Part shown: positions 25,131-34,732 of the stretch, one piece after another | Layout: the number at the start of each line of letters is the position of its first letter | Position numbering within the stretch: position 1 is the first letter of the stretch | NCBI RefSeq assembly: GCF_014359905.1 | Contig: NZ_JACIYP010000039.1 | Coordinates: forward strand, 1-44,591 | Direction: 5' to 3' | DNA from: Hoeflea sp. | Lineage (GTDB): Bacteria; Pseudomonadota; Alphaproteobacteria; Rhizobiales; Rhizobiaceae | Length of the DNA stretch: 44,591 bases | Made by a program: the position numbers and the translations under genes | The notes under the pieces: model-generated | The model's database searches: none | What the model was told of the DNA's origin: nothing | The model's input: only the letters and a program-made list of their open reading frames with translations

Positions 25131-25230
25131 TGGGACACCGTCCGAACCTGGCATAACAGGCCTTCCTTTGCCCCGCATCATCGAGACCGCCACTCTCGAC
25201 CCGGCCCTACATCCTGCAACCCGGGAGGTC

Positions 25231-25251
25231 GGCGCCGCACCGGGCGGCGCC
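25231..25251. terminator. Hairpin between two convergent genes
   Basis: GGCGCCGC (25231-25238) pairs with GCGGCGCC (25244-25251) across a 5-nt loop, 8 bp beyond the receptor stop. It lies between the extensin-like gene and the TonB receptor gene and may end either transcript. There is no clear T-run on either strand. Confidence 0.4.
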
Positions 25252-25258
25252 GAAGCTG

Positions 25259-27472
25259 TCAGAAGCGCTGGGTGATCGAAATCTTGAACGTCCGGCCCGG
25301 CTCCGAATAGAACGCATCCGGCTGCGTCATGGAGACGTCGCGCAGGCTGACCGCGTCATAATAGGTCTCGTCGAAGATGTTGTAGACGCCCGCCTGGACA
25401 CTGAAGCCCTTCAGCTGTTCCGGCTTCCACCAGGCTGTGGCATCGACCAGGCCGTAGCTCGACGCCTTGTAGTTGGCGGTCGAGTTTTCCGACACGGATG
25501 CGACGCCGATCCAGTTGACATTGGCGCCCCAGGTTTCGGTGGCATAGCCGGCGCCGAGCACGGCCTTGAGCGGCGCCACGGATCCCAGCGCCTGGCCGGT
25601 GTCGAGATCGATGCCGCGGGCATAGGCCAGGGCGCCGTGCAGGATGAAGCCGCTGTCCAACTGCTTCTCCAGGCTGAATTCAGCGCCGTAGATCTCCACA
25701 TTGGCGCGGTTGATGCTCTGCGTCACGCCGAAGGGATAGGTGCCCGGGGCAATCCCCAGTCCCGCCTGTTCGGCCGCAGACAGGCTGCGCGTGTCGACGA
25801 AGTTCTTGTAGCGGTTGTAGAAAGCCGTCGCCCGTCCGCGCAGGCTGCCATTGTCATAGGCGGCGCCGATCTCGAAGCCATTGCTGGTTTCCGGTTTCAG
25901 ATTGCTGTTGCCGATCCTCAGATAGGTGCCCGGCGCGCCGTAGTCGAGATAGAGCTCCGAAGGCGTCGGCGCGCGGAAGGCCATGGCCCACTGGGCAAAG
26001 ACTTCGAAGTCCGGCGTGAAGTTGTACTTTCCAAGCAGCTTGGGCGAAAACTGGCCTTCGCTCTGGCCGTCCGGCAGGCCGGTGTAGTTCGGGTTCACCT
26101 GGTAGGACGGGGTGTCCTTGGGCGAGTGCTCATACCAGTCGTAGCGGATGCCCGGCGTGAGCGAGAAGCCGCTGTCGCCGAGTGTGATCTCGTCGTCGAG
26201 GAAGATGCCGAACTGGTTGGAATCGACGTCCGGCATGTCCGACTGGTTGGTGTGCAGGAAGCTGCAGGAGAAGCTCGGCACAAGATCGCAGGAATCCTCG
26301 CCGGAGGAATATTGCGACGTCGTCCCGGTGGCGAAATTGCCGCCCACCGTGAACCGGTGGCTCAGGCCGCCGAGCTCCAGCGTTTTCTCGCCCATGCCCG
26401 ACAGGCCGTAGGATTCATTGGTGACCTCGCTCAGCCGCGAGTAGTCCCCGATCACCGAGGTATAGCGGTAGCCGTCACTGCCGGCCGTGCGGCCGAGCCG
26501 CTGCCAGTAGAGAACGGCGTTCGCCGTGTCGAAGAAGGACTCGTCGCTGGTTGCCTCATAGCTGTAGTCGAAGGAGACCCGTTCGCGCCGGGTTCCTTCC
26601 ATGCCCCACCAGTCGCCGGGCCGGTAGTTGCCGGTAAGCGTCTGCTCGGACATGAGGTCGGTGTCGGTCTCGATGTCGTAGCGCTCTGCCGTCAGCCCGA
26701 ACGTATGACCGCTTTGCGTCGCCTGGCGGATCTTGAACAGAAGATTGTTCTCGTCGTAATCGGCGGGATTGGCCTGCGTGCGTGTCGGCCCGTAGCCGCC
26801 AACGTCGCCATTGCTCCCGGTCTCGTGGCCAATCCGGTAGCCGCCCTGGAACAGCACCGACGTGCCGTTCATGCGGGCTGCGACGCCGGCAAAGCCGCCG
26901 ATGCTCATGTCCTTGCTGTCGAAGATGGTCCTGACATAGCCGCCGGTGTCGCGGCCTTCCCCGATCAGATCTTCGGGCTCGAGCGTCCTCAAGACCATGG
27001 CGCCGCCAAGCGCGCCTGAACCGCCGCGGCTCGAATCGCCGCCGCGCACGATGTTGATGGCGTCGAGCGTGTTGAAATCGAAGCTGTTGATGCCGCCGCT
27101 GGCCTCCCGGGCGCCATCCTGGAGATAGGGAATCTGGATGCCGTCGATGGTCGTCAGAACCCGCGGGCCGTCAAGCCCGCGAATGTTGACGCTGCCATTG
27201 GCACTGTTGAAGCTGACGCCCGGCTCAAGCGCGCGGCCAAGCTCATCGATGCTGGTGATCTGCGCCTCCGAGATCTCCTCACTGGTCGTCTCCGTGGCCA
27301 GCGGCGTGTCGGCAACACCCTTGGCGTTGTCGCCACCCTGGACGACGAGCCTGTCGAGCACCGTGCCCGATGCTGCATCGCCGCTCTCCTGCGCGACAGC
27401 GAGCGGGACGGAGACGAGGAGGGCCAGCGCACTGCCAGCCAGCAAGGTGCTGCGATATCTTCCGGCAACCAT
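25259..27472 (-). CDS. TonB-dependent heme/hemoglobin-type receptor
   Basis: The 737-residue outer-membrane receptor has a signal peptide (cleavage near AVAQ), a TonB-box-like stretch VLDRLVVQGG, a plug domain with SVNIRGLDGPRVLTTIDGIQ, and a 22-strand barrel ending in FKISITQRF. FRAP (about residue 498) followed by GNSNLKPE matches the FRAP/NPNL signature of the heme-hemoglobin receptor family, but the His usually found between the two is not evident. Cys pairs lie in one loop (SCDLVPSFSCSF). The start follows AAAGGATC. No heme-uptake partners are adjacent; ligand identity is therefore uncertain. Confidence 0.85.
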   Translation of the reverse strand: MVAGRYRSTLLAGSALALLVSVPLAVAQESGDAASGTVLDRLVVQGGDNAKGVADTPLATETTSEEISEAQITSIDELGRALEPGVSFNSANGSVNIRGLDGPRVLTTIDGIQIPYLQDGAREASGGINSFDFNTLDAINIVRGGDSSRGGSGALGGAMVLRTLEPEDLIGEGRDTGGYVRTIFDSKDMSIGGFAGVAARMNGTSVLFQGGYRIGHETGSNGDVGGYGPTRTQANPADYDENNLLFKIRQATQSGHTFGLTAERYDIETDTDLMSEQTLTGNYRPGDWWGMEGTRRERVSFDYSYEATSDESFFDTANAVLYWQRLGRTAGSDGYRYTSVIGDYSRLSEVTNESYGLSGMGEKTLELGGLSHRFTVGGNFATGTTSQYSSGEDSCDLVPSFSCSFLHTNQSDMPDVDSNQFGIFLDDEITLGDSGFSLTPGIRYDWYEHSPKDTPSYQVNPNYTGLPDGQSEGQFSPKLLGKYNFTPDFEVFAQWAMAFRAPTPSELYLDYGAPGTYLRIGNSNLKPETSNGFEIGAAYDNGSLRGRATAFYNRYKNFVDTRSLSAAEQAGLGIAPGTYPFGVTQSINRANVEIYGAEFSLEKQLDSGFILHGALAYARGIDLDTGQALGSVAPLKAVLGAGYATETWGANVNWIGVASVSENSTANYKASSYGLVDATAWWKPEQLKGFSVQAGVYNIFDETYYDAVSLRDVSMTQPDAFYSEPGRTFKISITQRF

Positions 27473-27581
27473 GATAGGATCCTTTCAAGGGTCACTCGCT
27501 GGCTGCAGGGAAACGGGCTCCCGAATGGCTGGCTGTCGTATGCGTTACATCCGCGGCGCCTTCAGGACGCCTTGTTCCTGC

Positions 27582-27610
27582 CACATATTAAACATGACAT
27601 TTTGAGTCAA
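27582..27610 (-). promoter_or_regulatory. Receptor promoter with palindrome
   Basis: TTGACT (27610-27605) and TATGTG (27587-27582) are 17 bp apart on the minus strand. An inverted repeat TGAC-N7-GTCA (27595-27609) overlaps the -35 and spacer, a good place for a repressor. An iron regulator such as RirA or Irr would be expected for a heme receptor, but the palindrome is not a clear match to either box. Confidence 0.5.
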
Positions 27611-27687
27611 CATATATTTGAACGATTTCCGGCACGCTGTCTCGCCGGGGGCCGAAAAGGCGTGGAACGCAGGACGTCGGACGAGAA

Positions 27688-27713
27688 CGGGGCCGGCGAT
27701 CCCGCCAGCCCCG
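27688..27713 (-). terminator. Hairpin after fhs
   Basis: CGGGGCTGGCG and CGCCGGCCCCG form an 11-bp stem (one G-T pair) with a 4-nt loop, 23 bp past the fhs stop. Only TTCT follows, so it is a moderate terminator. Confidence 0.55.
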
Positions 27714-27735
27714 CACCATCATCCATCGCAAGGTT

Positions 27736-29415
27736 CTAGAACAGGCCTTCGATCTGTCCCTGGTCATTGAGGAAGATCTTTTCCGAGGACGGGGATCTGG
27801 GCAGGCCCGGCATGGTCATGATCTCGCCGGTGATGACGACGACAAACCCCGCGCCCGCCGACAGCCGCACTTCGCGCACCGACACGGTGTGACCGGAGGG
27901 CGCGCCGCGCAGGTTCGGGTCGGTCGAGAAGGAATATTGCGTCTTGGCCATGCAGATCGGCAGCTTGCCGTAGCCTTGGCCTTCCCACTGCTTGAGCTGC
28001 TCGCGCACGGATTTTTCCACGATCACCTCGCCGGCGTGATAGATGGACGTGGCGATGGTTTCGATCTTGTCGAGAAGCGGCATCTCGTCGGGATAAAGCG
28101 GCGCGAAGCTGGCCTCGCCGGATTCGGCGAGCGCCACCACCTTGTGCGCCAGATCCTCGATCCCGGCCGACCCCAACGCCCAGTGCTTGCACAGGATGGC
28201 TTCCGCGCCGAGCGTGGCGACATAATCCTTCACCGCATGGATCTCTGCCTCGGTGTCGGCGACGAAATGGTTGATGGCGACGACCACCGGCACGCCGAAC
28301 TTCTTCACGTTCTGGACGTGACGGCCGAGATTGGCGCAGCCCTTCTCGACAGCCGCGATGTTCTCCGCGCCAAGGTCTTCCTTCTTGACGCCGCCGTTCA
28401 TCTTCATGGCGCGCACCGTGGCGACGATCACCGCCGCATCGGGCTTGAGGCCTGCCTTGCGGCACTTGATGTCGAAGAATTTCTCCGCACCCAGATCCGC
28501 GCCGAAGCCGGCTTCAGTCACCACATAGTCGGCGAGCTTCAGCGCCGTGGTGGTCGCCACCACCGAGTTGCAGCCATGGGCGATGTTGGCGAAGGGGCCG
28601 CCATGCACGAAGGCCGGATTGTTTTCCAGCGTCTGCACCAGATTGGGCTGCATCGCATCCTTGAGCAGCACCGTCATCGCCCCGTCGGCCTTGATGTCGC
28701 GGCAGTGGATCGGCGACTTGTCGCGCCGGTAGGCCACGACGATGGCGCCCAGCCGCTGCTGCAGATCGACGAGATCCTTGGCAAGGCACAGGATCGCCAT
28801 CACTTCCGACGCCACGGTGATGTCGAACCCGGTCTGGCGCGGAAAGCCGTTGGCGACGCCGCCGAGATTGACCACGATGTCTCTGAGCGCCCGGTCGTTC
28901 ATGTCCATCACCCGGCGCCAGACGATCCGCCGCGCATCGATTTCGAGCTCGTTGCCCCAATAGATGTGGTTGTCGATCATCGCCGAGAGCAGGTTGTGGG
29001 CGCTGGTGATGGCGTGGAAGTCGCCGGTGAAATGCAGGTTCATCTCCTCCATCGGCACGACCTGCGCCATGCCGCCGCCGGCAGCCCCGCCCTTCATGCC
29101 GAAATTGGGGCCCAGCGAGGCTTCGCGGATGCAGATCATCGCGCGTTTGCCGATGCGGTTGAGCCCGTCGCCAAGCCCCACCGTGGTGGTGGTCTTGCCC
29201 TCGCCCGCGGGCGTCGGGTTGATCGCGGTGACCAGGATCAGCTTGCCGTCCTTCTTGTCCTTCTGCCGGGCGATGAAGCCGGCCGACACCTTGGCCTTGT
29301 CATGGCCGTAGGGCACAAGGTCGTCGGCCGGAATTCCGAGCTTTGCGCCAATCTCCATGATCGGCTTCTTGTTTGCCGCGCGCGCGATCTCGATGTCGGA
29401 CTTGTATTCGGCCAT
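27736..29415 (-). CDS. fhs: Formate-tetrahydrofolate ligase
   Basis: Fhs joins formate to tetrahydrofolate with ATP, giving 10-formyl-THF for one-carbon metabolism. The 559-residue length is standard. Visible signatures are the ATP loop [15 protein letters not shown], the [19 protein letters not shown] block and [22 protein letters not shown] sequence (here [20 protein letters not shown]). The ATG at 29415 follows GAGGGA. It lies alone between the heme-type receptor and putA. In Rhizobiales it often supports serine, glycine or methylated-compound use, but nothing here shows which. Confidence 0.97.
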   Translation of the reverse strand: MAEYKSDIEIARAANKKPIMEIGAKLGIPADDLVPYGHDKAKVSAGFIARQKDKKDGKLILVTAINPTPAGEGKTTTTVGLGDGLNRIGKRAMICIREASLGPNFGMKGGAAGGGMAQVVPMEEMNLHFTGDFHAITSAHNLLSAMIDNHIYWGNELEIDARRIVWRRVMDMNDRALRDIVVNLGGVANGFPRQTGFDITVASEVMAILCLAKDLVDLQQRLGAIVVAYRRDKSPIHCRDIKADGAMTVLLKDAMQPNLVQTLENNPAFVHGGPFANIAHGCNSVVATTTALKLADYVVTEAGFGADLGAEKFFDIKCRKAGLKPDAAVIVATVRAMKMNGGVKKEDLGAENIAAVEKGCANLGRHVQNVKKFGVPVVVAINHFVADTEAEIHAVKDYVATLGAEAILCKHWALGSAGIEDLAHKVVALAESGEASFAPLYPDEMPLLDKIETIATSIYHAGEVIVEKSVREQLKQWEGQGYGKLPICMAKTQYSFSTDPNLRGAPSGHTVSVREVRLSAGAGFVVVITGEIMTMPGLPRSPSSEKIFLNDQGQIEGLF

Positions 29416-29589
29416 GATAGTTCCCTCTTCCCCATCGATCCCGCATCCCCCGCGCGACCGTTGGCGACGAATAGAAACCGAAAGGCAAACCTATGCCGGT
29501 ATGAAACGGGACGCGCAATACGCCAATTGCGACACGTGCGAGAAAGCCACCAAAGCTATGCAGCCCCAATTTCCGCGGAAACCGTTGCC

Positions 29590-32500
29590 TCACCCATCGC
29601 CCATCGCGATCAGCCCGGCATTGCCGCCGGCGGCCGCGGTGTTGACCGACACCGCCTGTTCGACCGCGAACCGCATCAGGTAGTGCGGGCCGCCGGCCTT
29701 GAAGCCTGTGCCCGACAGGCCCGAGCCGCCGAAGGGCTGGGTGCCGACCACGGCGCCGATCATGTTGCGGTTGATGTAGACATTGCCGGTGTCGAGCCGG
29801 TCGATGACCTTGCGCACCGTGGCTTCGATGCGCGAATGCACGCCGAGCGTCAGCCCGAAGCCGGTGGCGTCAATCGCATCGAGCACGGCGTCGAGCTTCT
29901 TGGCCTTGTAGCGCACCACATGCAGCACCGGTCCGAAAATCTCCCGGTCGAGGGCTGCCGCATCCTTGAGCTCGACGATGTGCGGGGCGAAGAACAGCCC
30001 CTCGTTCGGCGCGTCCCCGGCATAGACCAGCGTCTGGGTCTTCGAGATGGCGGCGATATGCGCGGCGAGCATGTCGCGCTGGGCCGCGTCGATCACCGGG
30101 CCGACATCGGTCGAGGGCTTCGACGGATCGCCGAGCGTGAGTTCGCGCGCAGCCCCCTCGATCATCTCGATCATCTGGTCGGCGACATCCTCCTGGACGA
30201 ACAGGAGCCTCAATGCCGAGCAGCGCTGCCCGGCCGAGCGGAACGCCGACATCACCACGTCGTCGGCCACCTGTTCGGCCAGCGCCGTGGCGTCGACGAT
30301 CATGGCGTTGAGCCCGCCGGTCTCGGCGATGAAGGGCACGATCGGCCCGTCCTTGGCAGCCAGCGTCCGGTTGATGGCGCGCGCGGTTTCGGTCGAGCCG
30401 GTAAAGGCCACGCCGCCGATCTTCGGATGCGATGTCAGCGCAGCGCCGACATCGCCAGCGCCCGGCAGGCACAAGAGCACGTCCTTCGGCACCCCCGCCT
30501 CGTGCAGGATCCGGATCGCCTCGTGGGCGATCAGCGGCGTCTGTTCGGCGGGCTTGGCGATCACCGCATTGCCGGCGGCGAGCCCCGCCGAGACCTGTCC
30601 CAGAAAGATCGCCAGCGGAAAGTTCCACGGCGAGATGCAGACGAACACGCCGCGTGCGCGCCAGCCCAGCCGGTTGTCCTCGCCGGTCGCCCCCGGCATC
30701 GGCGCCATCTTGGTGAACATGTCGCGCGAGCGGGCAGCGTAGTAGCGCAGGAAGTCCACCGCCTCGCGGATTTCGGCAATGCCGTCGTCGAGCGTCTTGC
30801 CGGCCTCGAGCGACAACAGCGCCATGAGGCGGTCGCGCCTCGCCTCGAGCAGATCGGCCGCCCGGTCCAGCGCCGCGGCGCGGATGCCGGGATCGGTGCG
30901 CGACCAGCTCTTGAAGCCCTGGGCCGCGGTTACCACCGCCCTGTCCACATCCTTCGGATCGGTGAACCGCACGGTGCCGACGATCCTTGCCGGGTCGGAG
31001 GGAGAGCGGACGTCCTGCGCAGCGCCGCCTTTCAGGCCCGGGGCAATCGGCCCGGCCTCGACGGGACCTGACGATCGCTCCATGCCTTCGACCAGCGAGG
31101 CGAGCTGAAACCGGTCACCGAATTCCAGCCCCCTTGAATTGGGCCGGTCCGGGTAGATTGCCAGGGGAAGCGGGATCTGGCTGTTGCGGGCCGACTGGCC
31201 CCGGGCGAGCCCCAGCTTGGCGTCCGGACGCTCCAGCATCGCGGCGATCGGCACGTTCTTGTCGCCGGCAACCGCCACGAAGGAGGAATTGGCGCCGTTT
31301 TCGAGCAGCCGCCGCACCAGATAGGCGAGCAGGTCGCGGTAGCCGCCGACCGGCGCATAGATCCGGCAGGGCACCCGGTCGTTGCTCTTGCTCAGGCTTT
31401 CATAGACCACCTCGCCCATGCCGTGCAGGCGCTGGAACTCGAAGCCGCTCCGGTCCTCTGCCATTTCGATGATGGTCGAAACGGTGAGCGCATTGTGGGT
31501 GGCGAACTGTGGATACATCACGTCGCGCAGGTCCAGCATCTGGCGGGCGCAGGCGAGATAGGAGAGGTCGGTGGCGGCCTTGCGGGTGAACACGCCGTAG
31601 CCGTCAAGCCCGCGTTCCTGGGCGCGCTTGATCTCTGTGTCCCAATAGGCGCCCTTGACCAGCCGCACCATCATCTTGCGGTCATGCTTGCGGCACAAGG
31701 CGGCAATGTGGTCGATCACTTGCGGCGCGCGCTTCTGGTAGGCCTGGATGGCGAGCCCGAAGCCGTCCCAGCCGTCAAGCGACGGATCGGCGAAGGCGCG
31801 GTCGATCACATCGAGCGACAGTTCCAGCCGGTCGACTTCTTCGGCGTCGACGGTGAAATTGAGATCATGCGCCTTGGCCATCTGCGCCAGCCTGATCAGA
31901 TCGGGAACCAGCTCCTCGAGCACCTGCTCGCGGTGGGTGGCGAGATAGCGCGGGTGCAGCGCCGAAAGCTTGACCGAGATACCGGGACGGTCGGGCAGCT
32001 TGCGACCCGATGAGGTTTTGTCCGCGGCCTTGCCGATGGCGGCGATCGCATCGGCGTAGGATTTGAAATAGCGCTTGGCGTCCGCGAGCGTGCGTGCGCC
32101 CTCGCCCAGCATGTCGTAGGAATGGCGGTATCCGCGCGTCTCGTTCTTGGCGGCGCGGGAAAGCGCGTCGGAAATGGTTTCGCCGAGCACGAAATGATGC
32201 CCCAGAAAGCGCATCGCCTGCCGGGTTGCGGTCCTGACCGTGGGCATGCCCATGCGCTTGACCAGCCCGCGCATCACGCCTTCCGGCGTCTCGCCGGGAT
32301 TGATCACCCTTGCTGACATCGCCAGCGCCCAGGCGGAGGCCGAGACGAACCAGGTGTCGCCATGGGTCTCGTGCTCGCTCCAGCCGCCCTCCTTGAGCTT
32401 GTCCTCGATCAGCCGGTCCTGGGTCAGCGCATCGGGGACCCTGAGAAGCGCTTCGGCCAGCACCATCAGCGCCAGCCCTTCCCGCGTCGACAGGCCGTAT

Positions 32501-32703
32501 TCGCGCAAGAAGTCCTCGACGCCGCCCATCTGGCCGGAGTCCGAGCGGATCGCCTGGATCAGCCTGGTGGTGCGGGCGTCGATCGCCCTGTCCTGCGCAC
32601 CGCTGAAAACCAGGGCCTCATTGAAGCTGCTGATCAGCCGGTCATCATCGGGCGCATGCGGCGCGTGAAAGGCGGTCAAAGGCGGCTGGTTCGTGGCGGT
32701 CAT
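29590..32703 (-). CDS. putA: Bifunctional proline dehydrogenase / P5C dehydrogenase
   Basis: PutA oxidises proline to glutamate through two active sites. The 1037-residue protein lacks the N-terminal ribbon-helix-helix DNA-binding domain, so it is a non-regulatory short form. Roughly residues 60-430 are the FAD proline-dehydrogenase barrel and about 520-1000 the NAD aldehyde dehydrogenase, with catalytic Cys in SAGQRCSALR and Glu in FIAETGGLNA. ATG 32703 has GGGAGA upstream; the frame to 32940 overlaps the divergent regulator and is rejected. Control by the adjacent Lrp-type regulator is expected. Confidence 0.96.
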   Translation of the reverse strand: MTATNQPPLTAFHAPHAPDDDRLISSFNEALVFSGAQDRAIDARTTRLIQAIRSDSGQMGGVEDFLREYGLSTREGLALMVLAEALLRVPDALTQDRLIEDKLKEGGWSEHETHGDTWFVSASAWALAMSARVINPGETPEGVMRGLVKRMGMPTVRTATRQAMRFLGHHFVLGETISDALSRAAKNETRGYRHSYDMLGEGARTLADAKRYFKSYADAIAAIGKAADKTSSGRKLPDRPGISVKLSALHPRYLATHREQVLEELVPDLIRLAQMAKAHDLNFTVDAEEVDRLELSLDVIDRAFADPSLDGWDGFGLAIQAYQKRAPQVIDHIAALCRKHDRKMMVRLVKGAYWDTEIKRAQERGLDGYGVFTRKAATDLSYLACARQMLDLRDVMYPQFATHNALTVSTIIEMAEDRSGFEFQRLHGMGEVVYESLSKSNDRVPCRIYAPVGGYRDLLAYLVRRLLENGANSSFVAVAGDKNVPIAAMLERPDAKLGLARGQSARNSQIPLPLAIYPDRPNSRGLEFGDRFQLASLVEGMERSSGPVEAGPIAPGLKGGAAQDVRSPSDPARIVGTVRFTDPKDVDRAVVTAAQGFKSWSRTDPGIRAAALDRAADLLEARRDRLMALLSLEAGKTLDDGIAEIREAVDFLRYYAARSRDMFTKMAPMPGATGEDNRLGWRARGVFVCISPWNFPLAIFLGQVSAGLAAGNAVIAKPAEQTPLIAHEAIRILHEAGVPKDVLLCLPGAGDVGAALTSHPKIGGVAFTGSTETARAINRTLAAKDGPIVPFIAETGGLNAMIVDATALAEQVADDVVMSAFRSAGQRCSALRLLFVQEDVADQMIEMIEGAARELTLGDPSKPSTDVGPVIDAAQRDMLAAHIAAISKTQTLVYAGDAPNEGLFFAPHIVELKDAAALDREIFGPVLHVVRYKAKKLDAVLDAIDATGFGLTLGVHSRIEATVRKVIDRLDTGNVYINRNMIGAVVGTQPFGGSGLSGTGFKAGGPHYLMRFAVEQAVSVNTAAAGGNAGLIAMGDG

Positions 32704-32815
32704 GATGCTCTCCCGTGAAACATGCAAGATATAGCTTGATATACAGCATTTCTCTCCATATATTGCCAGATATTCCGCATTATTAACTGAAATATCGCCA
32801 TTTTCTGGAGATTTC
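32704..32815. promoter_or_regulatory. Divergent putA-putR control region
   Basis: This 112-bp stretch is strikingly AT-rich for the window and contains repeated ATAT-type motifs (GATATAGC, TTGATATAC, CATATATTGCCAGATATT, GAAATATCG), suitable as Lrp-type binding sites. It should hold both promoters and the sites through which PutR activates putA in response to proline. Confidence 0.6.
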
Positions 32816-33277
32816 ATGAAGGAAATCGATCGTATCGACCGAAAGATCCTTCGCGCCATGCAGGACGACGGACGGCTGAGCAACCTTGAACTGGCCGACA
32901 AGATCAGCCTTTCTCCGACCGCCACCGCCGAACGCCTCAAACGCCTTATGCGCGACGGCTACATCACAGGCTACACGGCCCGGCTCTCGCCGGAAAGGCT
33001 TGACCGCGGCATGCTCGTCTTTGTCGAGGTCAAGCTCGACCGGACCACGCCCGATGTCTTTGACGCCTTTTCAGAGGCGGTTCAAAGATCCGATGATGTA
33101 ATGGAGTGCCACATGGTGGCCGGCGGCTTCGACTATCTGGTCAAGGCGCGGGTCAAGGGAATGGAAGCCTACCGGGCGTTCCTTTCCGAGGTCATCCTGT
33201 CCCTGCCCGGTGTGCGGGAAACCCACACCTATCCTGTCATGGAGGAGGTCAAGAACACCGGCAAGCTGCCGGTGTAG
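32816..33277 (+). CDS. putR: Lrp/AsnC-family proline regulator
   Basis: The 153-residue regulator has an N-terminal helix-turn-helix (IDRKILRAMQDDGRLSNLELADKISLSPTATAERLKRL) and a C-terminal RAM ligand-binding domain (VFVEVKLDR, HMVAGGFDYLVKARV). Lrp-type proteins form octamers around DNA. Divergence from putA over a short AT-rich spacer is the classic arrangement of PutR, the proline-responsive activator of putA in rhizobia and Agrobacterium. The ATG lies behind TGGAGATTTC, a good ribosome site. Confidence 0.9.
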   Translation: MKEIDRIDRKILRAMQDDGRLSNLELADKISLSPTATAERLKRLMRDGYITGYTARLSPERLDRGMLVFVEVKLDRTTPDVFDAFSEAVQRSDDVMECHMVAGGFDYLVKARVKGMEAYRAFLSEVILSLPGVRETHTYPVMEEVKNTGKLPV

Positions 33278-33387
33278 GCGATCAGGCTCATGAATGCATT
33301 TAATTTGCCGACACAGATTGCTTTTTGATCTGCGACAGGCTCAACTGTGGCATCCTCTTGTGAATTTCTGCAACCTAAATCCATGAA

Positions 33388-34137
33388 ATGATTGGACTTT
33401 GGTTAAATGACGGTTTGATAGTGATGAAAGGTCGTCCGAACCTATTTACCAGCCTGAATGCGATCCGGACCGAAACGGAACTGTCCGGATTTTTGCGTGA
33501 ACTGGCAGCGGATTTCGGGCTGACGGGCTTTATGGTGATCGATATCCCCACGATCGCTGACGACAAGCTGGCGCCCAGGATTGCGCTGTCTGACCTGCCT
33601 CCCGGATTCCTGAAGGACTATGACAGCCTCGGCCTGTTGAAGAACTCCCCGATCTTCGCGGGCTTGCGCCGCTCAACCGCGCCGATCCTGTGGAACATCG
33701 ACATGATCGATCTTGACCGGCCATCGGAGGAAGTCGACGCCGCACGTCAGCTCTTCACGCGGCATCGCATTTCGATCAGCGTGTATTTTCCGGTGCACGG
33801 CGCCAACGGCAGGCGTGCGGTCGTCGGTTTCGTCGGCAACAGGGCAGGCTTCGGCCATACGGAAATGGGTGACCTGGGAATATTCGTCATGCACGCCTAT
33901 GATGTCTATTCGAAATTGAAAGCCGAAAACGGGACGGCGGCGACAGCACTGACGGCGCGGGAACTCGAAGTGCTGCACTGGGCTGCCTGCGGCAAGACAT
34001 CAGGCGAGATTGCGGATATAGTTTCGTTGTCCGACCATACAGTTAATTCATATATGAACAATGCAATGCGAAAGCTGGATTGCGTCAATAGAACGCACCT
34101 TGTTGCCAAGGCCATGCGTTTACATCTCATCAGTTGA
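33388..34137 (+). CDS. LuxR-family regulator with autoinducer-binding-like domain
   Basis: The 249-residue protein has an N-terminal domain resembling AHL-binding domains (residues 20-170) and a C-terminal LuxR helix-turn-helix (ALTARELEVLHWAACGKTSGEIADIVSLS, then HTVNSYMNNAMRKL). In the N-terminal domain Tyr78 and Trp102 sit where AHL contacts are expected, but the usual Asp-Pro is Ser87-Pro88. No luxI is nearby, so it is a LuxR solo that may sense another molecule or none. The start is ATG 33388; ATG 33424 is an alternative, neither with a clear ribosome site. The PAS gene follows 35 bp later. Confidence 0.82.
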   Translation: MIGLWLNDGLIVMKGRPNLFTSLNAIRTETELSGFLRELAADFGLTGFMVIDIPTIADDKLAPRIALSDLPPGFLKDYDSLGLLKNSPIFAGLRRSTAPILWNIDMIDLDRPSEEVDAARQLFTRHRISISVYFPVHGANGRRAVVGFVGNRAGFGHTEMGDLGIFVMHAYDVYSKLKAENGTAATALTARELEVLHWAACGKTSGEIADIVSLSDHTVNSYMNNAMRKLDCVNRTHLVAKAMRLHLIS

Positions 34138-34172
34138 TTTGATCATCAGTAGATTTGGAGCTGCGCTCGACA

Positions 34173-34658
34173 ATGCTTTCAGAAAGGATGCCTGTGGTCA
34201 GGTTTGAATTTTCAGAGACTGAGGATCCGGTACAGGATCTGGATCATATCGGGCTGACCGACGCGGAAATCGTCGAGCTGGTATCCAGCCGGCACGCCAT
34301 GGGCTACTGGCGGTCCGACCTCGCTTCCGGACATGTGTTCTGGTCCCGGGGAGTTTTCGACATCTACGGCATGGATTACACCAAGGGCCCGGTCAATCTC
34401 ACAGTCGCCTACGGGTCTGTCCATCAGGAAGATCTGCACTTCATGCTGGAACTGATCGAGCGTGCCGCTTCGGAGAAAACCGGCTTTCACTACGTGCTGA
34501 GGCTGAAGAATGGCGAGAGCGGCTTCAAATATGTTCGCTCGGTCGGCCGTTACCGAAAGACCGGGGATGGCCGCGAGGAACTCTTCGGCATAGTGGAAGA
34601 CATCATCGATCAGGTTCGCCTTGTCGGCATATTCGGCAATCCGGCCGCGGCAGCCTGA
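34173..34658 (+). CDS. Single PAS-domain protein
   Basis: The 161-residue protein is essentially one PAS domain of the PAS_3 type: GYWRSDLASGHVFWSRGVFDIYG, then VHQEDLHFMLELIERA and FHYVLRLKNGESGFKYVRSVGRY. No kinase, GGDEF or HTH domain is attached. Such free PAS proteins can bind small ligands or act as partners. The ATG at 34173 is chosen, with GGAG 12 nt upstream; TTG 34155 and ATG 34188 are alternatives. It probably shares a transcript with the LuxR-type gene and may modulate it. Confidence 0.72.
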   Translation: MLSERMPVVRFEFSETEDPVQDLDHIGLTDAEIVELVSSRHAMGYWRSDLASGHVFWSRGVFDIYGMDYTKGPVNLTVAYGSVHQEDLHFMLELIERAASEKTGFHYVLRLKNGESGFKYVRSVGRYRKTGDGREELFGIVEDIIDQVRLVGIFGNPAAAA

Positions 34659-34732
34659 GCATGGCGCAGGTCCCGGAGCGGGCTCCGGACGCACAGCCCA
34701 ACGGCGGGCCTTCACGGGCGATGTCGCGCCGC

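Noticed and set aside
27889..31071. A 1060-residue open frame on the plus strand across fhs and putA
   Set aside because: It is antisense to two unmistakable enzymes and made of His/Arg/Ala/Gly-rich sequence without any domain; long opposite-strand frames are expected in GC-rich codon-biased DNA.
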